DNA of 60,120 nucleotides from NCBI GenBank assembly GCA_030592645.1, contig JAUVIR010000007.1:1-60120 (forward strand). The letters are read 5' to 3'. Within the stretch, counting starts at the first letter, position 1. Each line of letters starts with the position of its first letter. Below, piece by piece: positions 14,767-24,165 of this stretch. A program made the position numbers and the translations under genes. Source of the stretch: Candidatus Fermentibacterota bacterium (GTDB lineage Bacteria; Fermentibacterota; Fermentibacteria; Fermentibacterales; JCC-6). The notes beneath the pieces are model-generated. The model did not search any database, was not told where the DNA came from, and saw only the letters and a program-made list of their open reading frames with translations.

Positions 14767-17700
14767 GTGTTCAAGAAAGTGGTCAAGTCATTTTTCGGTG
14801 ACAGACAGAGTAAGAAAATATCATCTCTCGAACCGTATGTAGATGAAGTAAACGATTACTTAGAGGGGCTTGAATCACTATCTGAACAGGAATTGAAGGA
14901 TTCTACCAGACAGTTCCGGATCAGGCTCGCGAAGGGTGAAACCCTTGATGACATAATGTGTGAAGCCTTTGCAGTCGTTAAAGAATCGTGCAGAAGGCTT
15001 CTCGGTCACTCCTGGCTGATCACCGGGAACGATCTCGAGTGGAACATGGTCCCCTTTGATGTTCAGATAATGGGTGCAGTTGTACTTCATCAGGGTAAAA
15101 TAGCTGAGATGGCTACAGGTGAGGGTAAAACACTCGTTGCAGTTTTGCCAATGTACTTGAACGCACTGGAACTTAACCCGGAATGGCTGGAGCTTGCGCA
15201 AGAAAAGTACGGTGATGACCCCGAGAAATGGGAGTTCGAACCTATTGTGGATATTCCAATCGGGAAGGGTGCTCACCTGGTAACCGTGAACGATTACCTC
15301 TCCAAAAGAGACGCTGAATGGATGAGCGGTGTCTACGAATACCTTGGCCTCTCCATCGGCTGTATTCAGATGGAAATGACCCCCGAGGAACGGAGGAAGC
15401 AGTACCTCAAGGACATCACATACGGAACCAATAATCAGTTCGGTTTCGATTACCTTCGGGACAATATGGCCGTTCATCTTGTAACAAGGGTTCAGCGGGG
15501 TCATAACTACGTAATCGTGGACGAGGTGGACAGTGTCCTGGTTGATGAAGCCAGAACCCCGCTGATCATCTCAGGTCCTGTGGCACGTTCACGAAACCGT
15601 TACAAGGAATACAGGAACGATGTCCATAAACTTGTCAGAAAACAGACGATTCTTGTTAACGGGATAGTTGCCGAAGCTGACGAACTCTGGGATAAAGGGA
15701 ATGAGGAGGAAGCTGCTCTTCTGTACCTGAAGGCAAGGAAGGGAGCTCCAAAGCAGAGGAAACTCGTACGTTCGCTGCAGGACCCGGACCGCCTGCAGGC
15801 AGTACAGAGAATGGAAGGTGTTATTCTCCGGGAGAAGAAGGGTCATGAACTTGAAGAAGATCTGCTTTTCTCCATGGATGAAAAGGAGAAATCCATCTCT
15901 CTCTCGGAAGCCGGTAGAAAGACGCTTTCTCCGAACGACCCGGATTTCTTCCTGCTCGCGGATATAGGAGACGGGATCGCTGAGATAGAACTTCAGGATA
16001 TCTCCGAGGAAAAAAAGCAGGAACTGCGAACACAGACCTATCATGAACACTCTGCGAAAGCTGAAGCTCTGCACAATATAGATCAGCTCCTCAGAGCCTT
16101 TCAGTTATACGAGAAAGATGTGGAATACGTTGTTCAGGATGGAAGAGTTGTAATCGTAGACCAGTTTACAGGAAGGCTCATGCCCGGAAGACGCTTCAGC
16201 GACGGCCTGCATGAAGCCCTTGAAGCCAAAGAGAACGTCGAGATAAGAAGCGAAACCCAGACCCTGGCAACCATTACCATACAGAACTATTTCAGGATGT
16301 ATTCGAAGCTTGCCGGTATGACTGGAACAGCTGAAACTGAAGCTGAAGAGTTCGAGAGTATTTACACCCTCGACGTGGTTGTCATACCTACGAATGTGCC
16401 TGTAATAAGACAGGATTTCAACGATCAGGTTTACAGGACAAGGCGGGAGAAGTACAAAGCGATAATTGATGAGATCCAGCGGCTTCATTCGATGAATCAG
16501 CCGATTCTTGTTGGTACGGTTTCGGTGGATATTTCAGAACTGCTCTCCAAACTGCTCAAAGCAAGAAAGATCCCTCACAGCGTTCTTAACGCAAAGCATC
16601 ACCTGCAGGAGGCTGAAATAATCACAAGGGCGGGCCAGAAGGGTGCGGTCACGATCGCGACCAATATGGCTGGCCGGGGAACCGACATTAAACTGGCCGA
16701 ATCGATAAAGGAATTAACAGACGGAAGCGGTAATACTGTTCCCGGCGGTCTTTTCGTTATAGGTACTGCAAGGCATGAATCCCGAAGAATAGACAGACAG
16801 CTGCGCGGAAGATGCGGCCGTCAGGGCGATTCGGGAGCCAGCAGATTCTACCTTTCACTTGAGGATGATCTTTTCAGGTTGTTCGCCTCTGAGAAACTCA
16901 TCGATTTCATGAAGAAGAGTGGAGGAGAGGGTGAGGGCGAACCGATTGAGCACTCACTTCTGACAAAGGCTATTCAGAAAGCGCAGAAAAGAGTTGAAGA
17001 GTACAACTTCGGGATAAGAAAACACCTTATCGAGTACGATGATGTTGTTAACCGGCAGCGTGAAGTAATCTACGACAGGAGGCTTCAGGCGCTGACAGGA
17101 GAGGAACTCTCAGAAGAAGTGATTGATATGATCAGGGCTGTATCGAGCCATGTTCTCATCGATGCAATAGCCGATGATACAGAGAGCGAAGACTGGAATC
17201 AGGAGAGAGCACAGCTTTCGCTGGGGGAGATATCAGGAACCAGGTTCGATCTTTCCCGCCTCATGTCGGGAGAGATTTCCGCCGATGAAGCAAGAAATGC
17301 TGCATCGGACATGGTTCTTGAATACTATTATATGAAGAGAGAAAAAATTGGTCAGGAACTGTCCCTGGAGCTTGAAAAACGTTCGGTTCTCAGCTCCATT
17401 GATTCCATGTGGAGGGAGCACCTCTATGGGATAGACCACCTGAAATCGGGGATTAATCTAAGGGCTTACGCACAGCGTGATCCTCTTGTAGAATTCAAGA
17501 AAGAAGCTTTTGTCCTCTTTGAGGAACTGCTTGACAGGATCGATAAGCTGGTTGTAAGGCAGGTCCTTTCCCTGTGGCCGGCGAATGCACGGACAGGCCT
17601 TCCGGAGAACCAGCAGGTAAGCGGTAACGCAATGCATCCGTCTTCAGTCCTTCCTGCCGCAGCTTCTGCCGGGGGGCAGGAACCGCAGAAGAGAGGCGGA

Positions 17701-17799
17701 AGACCGGCAACAATCACAAGGGATAATCCCAAGGTCGGCAGGAACGATCCGTGTCCATGCGGAAGTGGAAAGAAGTTCAAGAAATGTTGCGGAGAATGA
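14767..17799 (+). CDS. secA: Protein translocase ATPase SecA
   Basis: SecA drives preproteins through SecYEG. At 1010 aa it is about 110 residues longer than the E. coli protein; the extra length is partly an insertion in the first nucleotide-binding domain (about 290-400, rich in charged residues), as in some FCB-group SecAs. Motifs: [11 protein letters not shown] (Walker A), [32 protein letters not shown] and [10 protein letters not shown]. The C-terminus carries the zinc SEC-C tail [18 protein letters not shown] that binds SecB or the ribosome. The start is GTG 14767 after GGAGG; the next ATG is far inside. A YtxH-like gene follows. Confidence 0.98.
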   Translation: MFKKVVKSFFGDRQSKKISSLEPYVDEVNDYLEGLESLSEQELKDSTRQFRIRLAKGETLDDIMCEAFAVVKESCRRLLGHSWLITGNDLEWNMVPFDVQIMGAVVLHQGKIAEMATGEGKTLVAVLPMYLNALELNPEWLELAQEKYGDDPEKWEFEPIVDIPIGKGAHLVTVNDYLSKRDAEWMSGVYEYLGLSIGCIQMEMTPEERRKQYLKDITYGTNNQFGFDYLRDNMAVHLVTRVQRGHNYVIVDEVDSVLVDEARTPLIISGPVARSRNRYKEYRNDVHKLVRKQTILVNGIVAEADELWDKGNEEEAALLYLKARKGAPKQRKLVRSLQDPDRLQAVQRMEGVILREKKGHELEEDLLFSMDEKEKSISLSEAGRKTLSPNDPDFFLLADIGDGIAEIELQDISEEKKQELRTQTYHEHSAKAEALHNIDQLLRAFQLYEKDVEYVVQDGRVVIVDQFTGRLMPGRRFSDGLHEALEAKENVEIRSETQTLATITIQNYFRMYSKLAGMTGTAETEAEEFESIYTLDVVVIPTNVPVIRQDFNDQVYRTRREKYKAIIDEIQRLHSMNQPILVGTVSVDISELLSKLLKARKIPHSVLNAKHHLQEAEIITRAGQKGAVTIATNMAGRGTDIKLAESIKELTDGSGNTVPGGLFVIGTARHESRRIDRQLRGRCGRQGDSGASRFYLSLEDDLFRLFASEKLIDFMKKSGGEGEGEPIEHSLLTKAIQKAQKRVEEYNFGIRKHLIEYDDVVNRQREVIYDRRLQALTGEELSEEVIDMIRAVSSHVLIDAIADDTESEDWNQERAQLSLGEISGTRFDLSRLMSGEISADEARNAASDMVLEYYYMKREKIGQELSLELEKRSVLSSIDSMWREHLYGIDHLKSGINLRAYAQRDPLVEFKKEAFVLFEELLDRIDKLVVRQVLSLWPANARTGLPENQQVSGNAMHPSSVLPAAASAGGQEPQKRGGRPATITRDNPKVGRNDPCPCGSGKKFKKCCGE

Positions 17800-17811
17800 A
17801 AGGAGATAACG

Positions 17812-18219
17812 ATGGCTGAAAACGGCAAAGGTGAATTCTGGGCATTCGTAGCGGGAGCTCTGGCTGGAGGAATAGTTGCTCTTCTTTACGCACCGGCAAA
17901 AGGTGAGGAAACCCGTGAGAAGGTCCGTGCAACTACGGAGGACCTCTACGGCAAAGGAGAGGAATTCTACACTCATTTCCGGACTGAGGCTGATAAGCTG
18001 ATCGCCGAAGGCAAGAATATGATCGATGAGGTTTCCACCACGGGGAAAGAGAAATATGAGGAGATGATCCGGAAACTTGATGAAACCAGAGAAAAACTCG
18101 AGCATGCCAGAGATAAGGGTATGGAAAAGGTCGAGGACATTAAGGAAAAAGTTGAAGAGATCAAGGTAAAAACCGAGAAAAAAGTTAAGAAACCTGCTGA
18201 AAAAAGTGCAGAAAAATAG
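17812..18219 (+). CDS. YtxH-domain protein
   Basis: 135 aa. An N-terminal membrane segment with the YtxH signature (FVAGALAGGIVALLYAPAKGEETREKV) is followed by a long, highly charged helical/coiled-coil tail rich in Lys and Glu. YtxH proteins are small stress-associated membrane proteins without known activity. ATG 17812 follows AAAGGAGAT, and the last codons overlap the next gene by 14 nt. Confidence 0.85.
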   Translation: MAENGKGEFWAFVAGALAGGIVALLYAPAKGEETREKVRATTEDLYGKGEEFYTHFRTEADKLIAEGKNMIDEVSTTGKEKYEEMIRKLDETREKLEHARDKGMEKVEDIKEKVEEIKVKTEKKVKKPAEKSAEK

Positions 18220-19063
18220 ATCCGTAATCATCTGGGGTGACGGTGCAGTCGGAAAAGGACTTGCCGTTGCCCTTTCCGGTTCCTTCAGTGTTTTTCTGGC
18301 GGGGCCTCAGCTGAGCGGCCGCGGTAGTATTGAGCTTACATCCACTGGTGCATTTTCAGGAAAAGTCATAGTCGAAAAAATCGAATCCGGAGATTCCATC
18401 CATTGTGATTACTGTGTTGTTGCTCTGAAAGCCTACGACCTGGAATACGCAGCAAAACATGCAATGGCTTCAACTGATGGCAGATGCATATGCGTTACGA
18501 ACGGAATGGGTCTTGAAGAGGAATGGGGCGAATCCTGGAATGAAAGAGTTGAACCAGCCGTCCTCACCGCAGGATTTCACCTCCTGGACAGATATGCTGT
18601 GGAGATATCAGAAGGAGATCTTATAGTATCCTCTGGAGGTAATGCTTCTGACCTTTTTAGAGAGAGTTTCCTGCATGTCGTTCCAACTTTCGAGATGGAA
18701 ATTGTCCGCTGGTCCAAATGGCTTGTGAACAGTGTTATCAACCCGCTGGGCGCTATCTCCGGCCTCCGAAACAACCAGCTTCTGAAAGCTGGTCTCGGTA
18801 CTGTCATAGATACACTCACTGCGGAACTTGCAGGAGTGATACCTGCGGATATGAGGGATGCCGCTGCAGTGAAAGCCGGAGAAATGATGGATTTCCTGCT
18901 CGAATCGCAGCCCAATATGTGCAGTATGCTGCAGGATGTTCTCTCCGGAAGGAGAACAGAAATTGATTTTATGACAGGATTGTATAAAAAGAAACTGAAG
19001 GATGAATGTCCTTCAGCGGCCATCGTCTCCGATCTTGCCTCCGCAAGAGCTTATCAGCCTTAA
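18206..19063 (+). CDS. Ketopantoate reductase-like (ApbA/PanE) NADP oxidoreductase
   Basis: 285 aa with an N-terminal Rossmann motif VIIWGDGAVGKGLA, a short middle region (VVALKAYDLEYA) and the C-terminal helical domain with KWLVNSVINPLGAISGLRNNQL, the conserved Lys/Asn-rich substrate block of 2-dehydropantoate 2-reductases. The true enzyme makes pantoate for CoA with NADPH. The protein is divergent in its first motif (GDGAVG instead of GAGAVG), so it may be another ApbA-family reductase. The start is GTG 18206 inside the YtxH gene. Its own stop leaves 20 bases to the convergent TPR gene. Confidence 0.82.
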   Translation: MQKNRSVIIWGDGAVGKGLAVALSGSFSVFLAGPQLSGRGSIELTSTGAFSGKVIVEKIESGDSIHCDYCVVALKAYDLEYAAKHAMASTDGRCICVTNGMGLEEEWGESWNERVEPAVLTAGFHLLDRYAVEISEGDLIVSSGGNASDLFRESFLHVVPTFEMEIVRWSKWLVNSVINPLGAISGLRNNQLLKAGLGTVIDTLTAELAGVIPADMRDAAAVKAGEMMDFLLESQPNMCSMLQDVLSGRRTEIDFMTGLYKKKLKDECPSAAIVSDLASARAYQP

Positions 19064-19083
19064 TTACTTATCGACCTCTCTGC

Positions 19084-19596
19084 TTACTCTTCTTCCTCCT
19101 CACCCATCCAGGTGCCCTTGTCAAGTATTTTCCAGACGGGTTTACCGGTTATCTCTCTGAGATCTTCAAGGACGTCGAGCTGTGTAGCATCGATCTGGAG
19201 TGACTGCTTGAACATGTCTACGGCATCTTCTTCCTGGGCAATAATCGCGAAAAGTCTGCCCATAGTGTTGTAAGCCTCAGTAAGTTCCGGATCAAGTTCG
19301 GCCGCCTGTTCCAGGAATTCCATGGCTTTATCGATCATTTCCTGTTCATCGAGTTCCATCTCCCATATCTCTTTGGTGGGGATATTATCGAGTAGTGACA
19401 TCGCCCAGCATAAACCTTTACCAAGGTAGACCTGCGGGTTATCAGGGTCCAGCTTGATAACGGTATCGTACATATCAAGAGCTTCCTCAGGGCTGTGATC
19501 CTTTCGAATGATCTCAGCAAGGTTCAGGCGGGCGTCTATGTCATCAGGATTACTTTTGATTATTACTTCAAGAGTCTCTCTGGTTATTAGCTCCAT
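19084..19596 (-). CDS. TPR protein
   Basis: 170 aa without a signal peptide. Three to four TPR units are visible: DIDARLNLAEIIRKDHSPEEA, PQVYLGKGLCWAMSLL, LTEAYNTMGRLFAIIAQEED and the following helix. The end is strongly acidic (GEEEEE). It is the only minus-strand gene between 13.2 kb and the right edge, and is divergent from recG. It starts at ATG 19594-19596 with GGAGGT 11 nt ahead. No enzyme signature; probably a cytoplasmic scaffold. Confidence 0.85.
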   Translation of the reverse strand: MELITRETLEVIIKSNPDDIDARLNLAEIIRKDHSPEEALDMYDTVIKLDPDNPQVYLGKGLCWAMSLLDNIPTKEIWEMELDEQEMIDKAMEFLEQAAELDPELTEAYNTMGRLFAIIAQEEDAVDMFKQSLQIDATQLDVLEDLREITGKPVWKILDKGTWMGEEEEE

Positions 19597-19694
19597 CTTG
19601 GGTGTCTACCTCCATAGGTGTTTTCACGGTTCCGCCTTCATTACTTACTGAGGAACCTTTCGTCAACCCCCTTTTATCTATCCTGTCACCGACC

Positions 19695-19723
19695 TTGCGT
19701 GAATGCTGCATAAACTTTAGTTT
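19695..19723 (+). promoter_or_regulatory. Promoter of recG, possibly leaderless
   Basis: TTGCGT (19695-19700), 17-nt spacer, TAGTTT (19718-19723). Transcription would begin about 7 bases on, at the A of the recG ATG (19730). No Shine-Dalgarno precedes that ATG, so the transcript may have no leader. Confidence 0.5.
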
Positions 19724-19729
19724 ATTTTC

Positions 19730-21775
19730 ATGAGTACATCGAACGTCAAAATGCTTAAAACTGATGTAAGGTACCTGAAGGGAATCGGCCCTGCGAGGAG
19801 CAGGCAGCTGGCAAGGCTGGGAATCGAAAACATCTACGATCTCCTTCTGCATGTACCGAGAGATTATCAGGACCGAAGGATTATAACCCCGATCTGCGAT
19901 CTGGTTCCCGGCGAAGAGGTCAGTGTGTCCGGAACAGTTGTTTCATCGGTCTATCTGAAATCGAGAAATGGGAAAAGCAGACTGGAGTCAATTATCCGGG
20001 ATGAACGCGGGGAGCTGAAACTTACATTTTTTCATTTCAGCTACATTGCCGGTAAGCTTAAGCCCGGTGCGCGGATAATCGGAAGCGGAAGGGTAGAATA
20101 TTTTGGAGGTATCTCCATTGTTCATCCCGAATTGATATTCCTTGATGAACCGGGCTCGGACACCCGGCTTGTACTTCCCTTATATCCTCTTACCGCAGGT
20201 TTAACGCAGGGCGTAATGAGGAAGCTTTTAGAGACTGTTCTGAGTGAGTACTTACCGGCAGTACCAGCAGTACTTCCTGCTGAAGCTCTGCATACCATGG
20301 GATTTCAGAACCGCTCCGAAGTTATCCGCAAAGTGCACTTTCCCGATGATCCGGAAGAGGGCTCACGGGCAAGATCTGCACTTGCTCTTGAAGAGCTCTT
20401 CGTTCATCAGTCTCTACTCAATTATGTAAGGACTCTTGCATCGAAAAGAACAGGGATAAGAATGACCCCGCCTGATGGATCCCTCGCTGATTTTGTAAAC
20501 AGTCTGCCCTATAGTCTCACAGGAGCACAGAATTCAGCTCTTGAAGCAATTGCCGCGGATCTAAGGCGGAATGTCCCAATGAGAAGATTGCTCCAGGGGG
20601 ATGTGGGTTCGGGCAAGACTGTCGTTGCAGCAGCGGCGTGCAGCCTCTGCTGCAGATCCGGTTATCAGGCTGTTCTGGTAGCTCCGACAGAAGTTCTGGC
20701 TTCTCAGCATTACAGAACAGTGAGCAGTATGCTTGAACCCGCAGGGATAAGATGCGGGTTACTGACCGGAGGTACAAAAGCCCTTGATAGAAGGGGCCTG
20801 CTGGAATCACTTCTGAATTGCACACTGGATGTTCTGATCGGAACCCATGCGGTCTTTGAGAAGAGCGTTGTCATACCGGAAATGGGACTTTGCATAATAG
20901 ACGAGCAGCATAAATTCGGCGTTCAGCAGAGGGAAAAACTGCTTTCCGAGCGTGAACCGAGTCCTCATTTCATGCTTATGTCGGCTACTCCAATACCGAG
21001 AACTCTGGCTATGACCATCTACGGTGACCTTGATATATCAGTGCTGGATGAAATGCCCCCCGGCAGGGGCAATACAACTACCAGGGTGATGAACAGGGAC
21101 TCAAGGAGCTTCGTGTACGAGTTTCTGCAGGACAGAATCCGCAACGGTGAACAAGCTTACATAATATATCCCCTCAGGGAAGCATCAGAGGAGATGGATC
21201 TGAAAGATGCTACTACTTCCTATGAAATACTTAAACGCGGCCATCTGGGGCATTTCGGTATCGGATTGCTTACGGGGGCAATGAACTCGGAAAAAAAACT
21301 TGAGGTGACAGGGAAATTCCTTTCTGGTGAGATATCCATTCTTGTCAGTACAACGGTTGTCGAAGTTGGACTCGATGTCCCCGGAGCAACTGTTATGGTA
21401 GTGACCCATGCCGAGCGGTTCGGCCTGAGCCAGCTTCATCAGCTCAGGGGAAGGATCGGCAGGGGAGGCAGTGATTCCTGGTGTTTTCTTATGAAGAGCG
21501 AAGATTGCGGTGTTGAGGGAGCAAGAAGGCTGGCGGTTCTGGATTCAACGGATGATGGATTCAGGATCGCAGAGCAGGACCTGAGGCTCAGGGGTCCCGG
21601 AGAAGTGGCAGGTACCAGACAGCACGGTATTCCAGTATTCCGGATAGCTTCATTGATCGATGATTCCGGCCTCCTGGAGAAAGCTGCATCTATGGCCGCG
21701 GAGAGTAATTTGTGGGAATCATTGAGAGATGAATATGAATTGCGTTTCAGGGGGCTGGATATTCTTGAGCTATAG
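19730..21775 (+). CDS. recG: ATP-dependent DNA helicase RecG
   Basis: RecG remodels stalled replication forks and branch-migrates Holliday junctions. 681 aa matches the family. The wedge/OB domain comes first (LKGIGPARSRQLARLGIENI, then HVPRDYQDRR), then superfamily 2 helicase motifs: GDVGSGKT (Walker A), VLVAPTEVLA, IIDEQHKFGVQQRE (DEQH box), LMSATPIPRTLAMT, VSTTVVEVGLDVPGAT and QLRGRIGRGG. An internal ATG at 19751 would shorten the N-terminus by seven residues. The start lacks a ribosome site (see the promoter entry). Confidence 0.97.
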   Translation: MSTSNVKMLKTDVRYLKGIGPARSRQLARLGIENIYDLLLHVPRDYQDRRIITPICDLVPGEEVSVSGTVVSSVYLKSRNGKSRLESIIRDERGELKLTFFHFSYIAGKLKPGARIIGSGRVEYFGGISIVHPELIFLDEPGSDTRLVLPLYPLTAGLTQGVMRKLLETVLSEYLPAVPAVLPAEALHTMGFQNRSEVIRKVHFPDDPEEGSRARSALALEELFVHQSLLNYVRTLASKRTGIRMTPPDGSLADFVNSLPYSLTGAQNSALEAIAADLRRNVPMRRLLQGDVGSGKTVVAAAACSLCCRSGYQAVLVAPTEVLASQHYRTVSSMLEPAGIRCGLLTGGTKALDRRGLLESLLNCTLDVLIGTHAVFEKSVVIPEMGLCIIDEQHKFGVQQREKLLSEREPSPHFMLMSATPIPRTLAMTIYGDLDISVLDEMPPGRGNTTTRVMNRDSRSFVYEFLQDRIRNGEQAYIIYPLREASEEMDLKDATTSYEILKRGHLGHFGIGLLTGAMNSEKKLEVTGKFLSGEISILVSTTVVEVGLDVPGATVMVVTHAERFGLSQLHQLRGRIGRGGSDSWCFLMKSEDCGVEGARRLAVLDSTDDGFRIAEQDLRLRGPGEVAGTRQHGIPVFRIASLIDDSGLLEKAASMAAESNLWESLRDEYELRFRGLDILEL

Positions 21776-21810
21776 TATTATTAATCGTATGTTGTCGGAA
21801 GCTGTGCATA

Positions 21811-21828
21811 CTGCCTGTTTTCAGGCAG
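21811..21828 (+). terminator. Hairpin after recG
   Basis: CTGCCTG-TTTT-CAGGCAG, a 7-bp GC-rich stem, 36 bases beyond the recG stop. The following bases are T-rich but broken (TATTTAGTTGTTATTTTA), so it is a moderate candidate for a terminator. Confidence 0.55.
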
Positions 21829-21856
21829 CAGATATTTAGTTGTTATTTTACGGCAC

Positions 21857-21884
21857 TTGACACAGGATTTACAGTAAATAGCAT
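21857..21884 (+). promoter_or_regulatory. Putative sigma70-like promoter
   Basis: TTGACA (21857-21862), 16-nt spacer, TAGCAT (21879-21884), about 50 bases before the TPR/PEGA/TonB gene. Confidence 0.55.
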
Positions 21885-21935
21885 TATGAATCTGATAAGT
21901 GGCTCGCACTAACAACCAGAGGGAGCAGGTTGGAG

Positions 21936-23999
21936 ATGGGCACAGGAGCTGAACAAGTTAAGAATTTATTGCAGACTGCTAGAATACAGATTCAGCAGGG
22001 TGAGCGTAAGGAAGCTTTAGAAACCTACCGCAAAGCCCTGAAACTCGATCCGGAAAATCACCAGATAATGGATCGGATCAGTATTGTGGAGCGAGAAATC
22101 GCCGCAATGGAGAAGTTCAATAAGAGTAGATACAGCAGAGCACACAGTGCCGGAAGGAACATATCATCGTCCGGCTTCGTGGATGATTGTATAAAAAGAT
22201 CGGACGAGGCTTTCGAAGCGGATGATGCTGTAAGAGCATTGCAGGAACTTGAAAGAGCGACACGTCATGATCCTGATAACGATCTCGTCAAGAAGAAGAT
22301 TGCTTTTGTCAGAAGTTCGATCAAAGTAGATAGTCTCGCCGATACGGTTCGAAGCAGACTCAACAGTGGTGATCCCAGGTCAGCAGTCGAGAATATCAGA
22401 AGAATATTCAATATATCTCCGGGCGCATCTGTTATTAACGAGCTTTTAAAGGCAGTAGAGGACTACAAGGGCAAAGTTGCCGGTGTTTCTAAAACGACAG
22501 CTCCCGTCGTTACGGCTCCTCCAGCCGGGACTCCTGCAAAGAAGCCGTCCGCAAAGAAAAAGGAACAGAAAAAACCCGAGAAGAAACGGGAAGAGAAGAA
22601 GGAAAAGAAACCAGCTGCTGTTGCCGGTGCGAAAGCCGATGCTGACAAAAAGAAGAAGATGTTCATGATAATCGGTGCAGCTGTAATTCTTGTAGTTGTA
22701 GTTTTTGGAGCTTTACAGATATTCGGTGGAAAGGAACCTGAGCCTGAAATCATCGTAGATGTCCCGGCAGTTCCCTTTACAGAAACTATCGTAGTTCTAG
22801 GTGCCTCCGGCGTCGTCACCACACTCGACGGAACCATCATTGATGAAGGACTCCCGGGAGTTTTCATACTCAGTGATACTAATTTCACTCAGAGAGATGT
22901 CGTGGTCTTCGCACCTGGTTTTGAAACCATTGCATGGAATCAGACCTTTGAAGAGGGACAGATACGTACCGACACTCTTTATCTTGACAGTATAGGAACT
23001 TCTCAGATACAGGTAACATTCTCTTACGAAATGCCTGAAGGAGAGGATGACCCGGGGCTGGAAGCTGTCAGCTTTATGGTTGACGGTGAGATTATCGAAG
23101 GCAACACAGATTCAATCCCTACCGGAGAGCATGTTTTCCAGGCGGTACTTACCGGTTACCGCACCATGCCGGAATCTGTCCTTGTGGTTAACACCGTTGA
23201 TTTCAATCAAACCATGAACATTCTAGCTTCCGAACAATCTCAGATAACTCTGCAGCTTGCTGCTGCAACACCGGGTAATGCTATCTTCTTTATAGATGGA
23301 GAGCGCGTTGCCACAGGCCGCAGGATGACCCAGGTTCTTCCCTTTGGAAGCTATTATCTACAGGTTCAGATGGAGGGCAGACAGGACTTCGGAATAACCA
23401 TCACTCTTGGAGAAGACGGATACAGCCGTACGGTCACGCTCGAGGAGATAATTGAAACAGGCCAGCTCATGGTCGGGCCTGAGCCATGGTCTGATGTGTA
23501 CGTTGATGGCCAGCATGTTGGTACTACACCTTTCGGAGGAGTAGAACTTGACCCGGGAACCTATTCCGTGCGACTTTCCAATCCGGATTTCCAGGACGAT
23601 ACGCATACCGTTACGATCACAGCCGGTGAAACCTCAGCTATTCAATACAATGCTGTAGCTGCCGGTACTCCAGACGAAGTTCCTCCCGATACAGTAGCGG
23701 TTGTGGAACCGGTGGAAGACCTGCCTATCTCAAGTCCCTTCCCCATTCAGCAGACCGCTCCTTCAGTACCGTCGCAGGCCAGAGCAAGAGGGGATCTTCA
23801 CGGCTACGTTACCCTTTCTGTTTTAGTGGGTACAGACGGGTCGGTACAGAGTGTAAGTATAGTGAGCGATCCTCTTGGTCTCGGATGCGGTCAGGCAGCT
23901 GTGGACGCAGTCAGAAGCTGGGTCTTCAGCCCGGCGATGCAGGGCGATCAGCCGGTTGAGGTCACAACTTCCGTCTCGATCCGATTCGATATTGAATAG
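21936..23999 (+). CDS. TPR - membrane helix - PEGA - TonB C-terminal protein
   Basis: 687 aa from ATG 21936 (TTG 21930 would add two residues; the GGGAG site fits ATG better). The layout is unusual. Cytoplasmic TPR units come first (about 5-170), then a Lys/Glu/Ala/Pro-rich linker (about 180-240) and one membrane helix (MFMIIGAAVILVVVVFGALQIF). The periplasmic part has several PEGA-like beta domains (for example GQLMVGPEPWSDVYVDGQHVGTTPF) and ends in a TonB-type domain (LHGYVTLSVLVGTDGSVQSV ... AAVDAVRSWVFSPA). It could link a cytoplasmic process to the outer membrane or peptidoglycan. No ExbB/ExbD is adjacent. Confidence 0.85.
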   Translation: MGTGAEQVKNLLQTARIQIQQGERKEALETYRKALKLDPENHQIMDRISIVEREIAAMEKFNKSRYSRAHSAGRNISSSGFVDDCIKRSDEAFEADDAVRALQELERATRHDPDNDLVKKKIAFVRSSIKVDSLADTVRSRLNSGDPRSAVENIRRIFNISPGASVINELLKAVEDYKGKVAGVSKTTAPVVTAPPAGTPAKKPSAKKKEQKKPEKKREEKKEKKPAAVAGAKADADKKKKMFMIIGAAVILVVVVFGALQIFGGKEPEPEIIVDVPAVPFTETIVVLGASGVVTTLDGTIIDEGLPGVFILSDTNFTQRDVVVFAPGFETIAWNQTFEEGQIRTDTLYLDSIGTSQIQVTFSYEMPEGEDDPGLEAVSFMVDGEIIEGNTDSIPTGEHVFQAVLTGYRTMPESVLVVNTVDFNQTMNILASEQSQITLQLAAATPGNAIFFIDGERVATGRRMTQVLPFGSYYLQVQMEGRQDFGITITLGEDGYSRTVTLEEIIETGQLMVGPEPWSDVYVDGQHVGTTPFGGVELDPGTYSVRLSNPDFQDDTHTVTITAGETSAIQYNAVAAGTPDEVPPDTVAVVEPVEDLPISSPFPIQQTAPSVPSQARARGDLHGYVTLSVLVGTDGSVQSVSIVSDPLGLGCGQAAVDAVRSWVFSPAMQGDQPVEVTTSVSIRFDIE

Positions 24000-24082
24000 T
24001 ACTTCCAGTGTATCCGCTTTTCGATGGTGACATAAGCTGGACTCCGGCAGCTGATATCTGCGAAACAAAAACCAGTTGTTTG

Positions 24083-24088
24083 TATAAT
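24083..24088 (+). promoter_or_regulatory. Possible -10 box upstream of lon
   Basis: A consensus TATAAT lies 78 bases before the lon start. No good -35 is seen at 16-18 bases upstream, and no CIRCE-type heat-shock repeat is present in 24000-24165. Confidence 0.3.
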
Positions 24089-24165
24089 ACTGAGCACTTT
24101 TCGTGTCATTCTATGATATCGATATTACTGTACATACTTTAAACGTATTGATAAAAGGAGATTAA

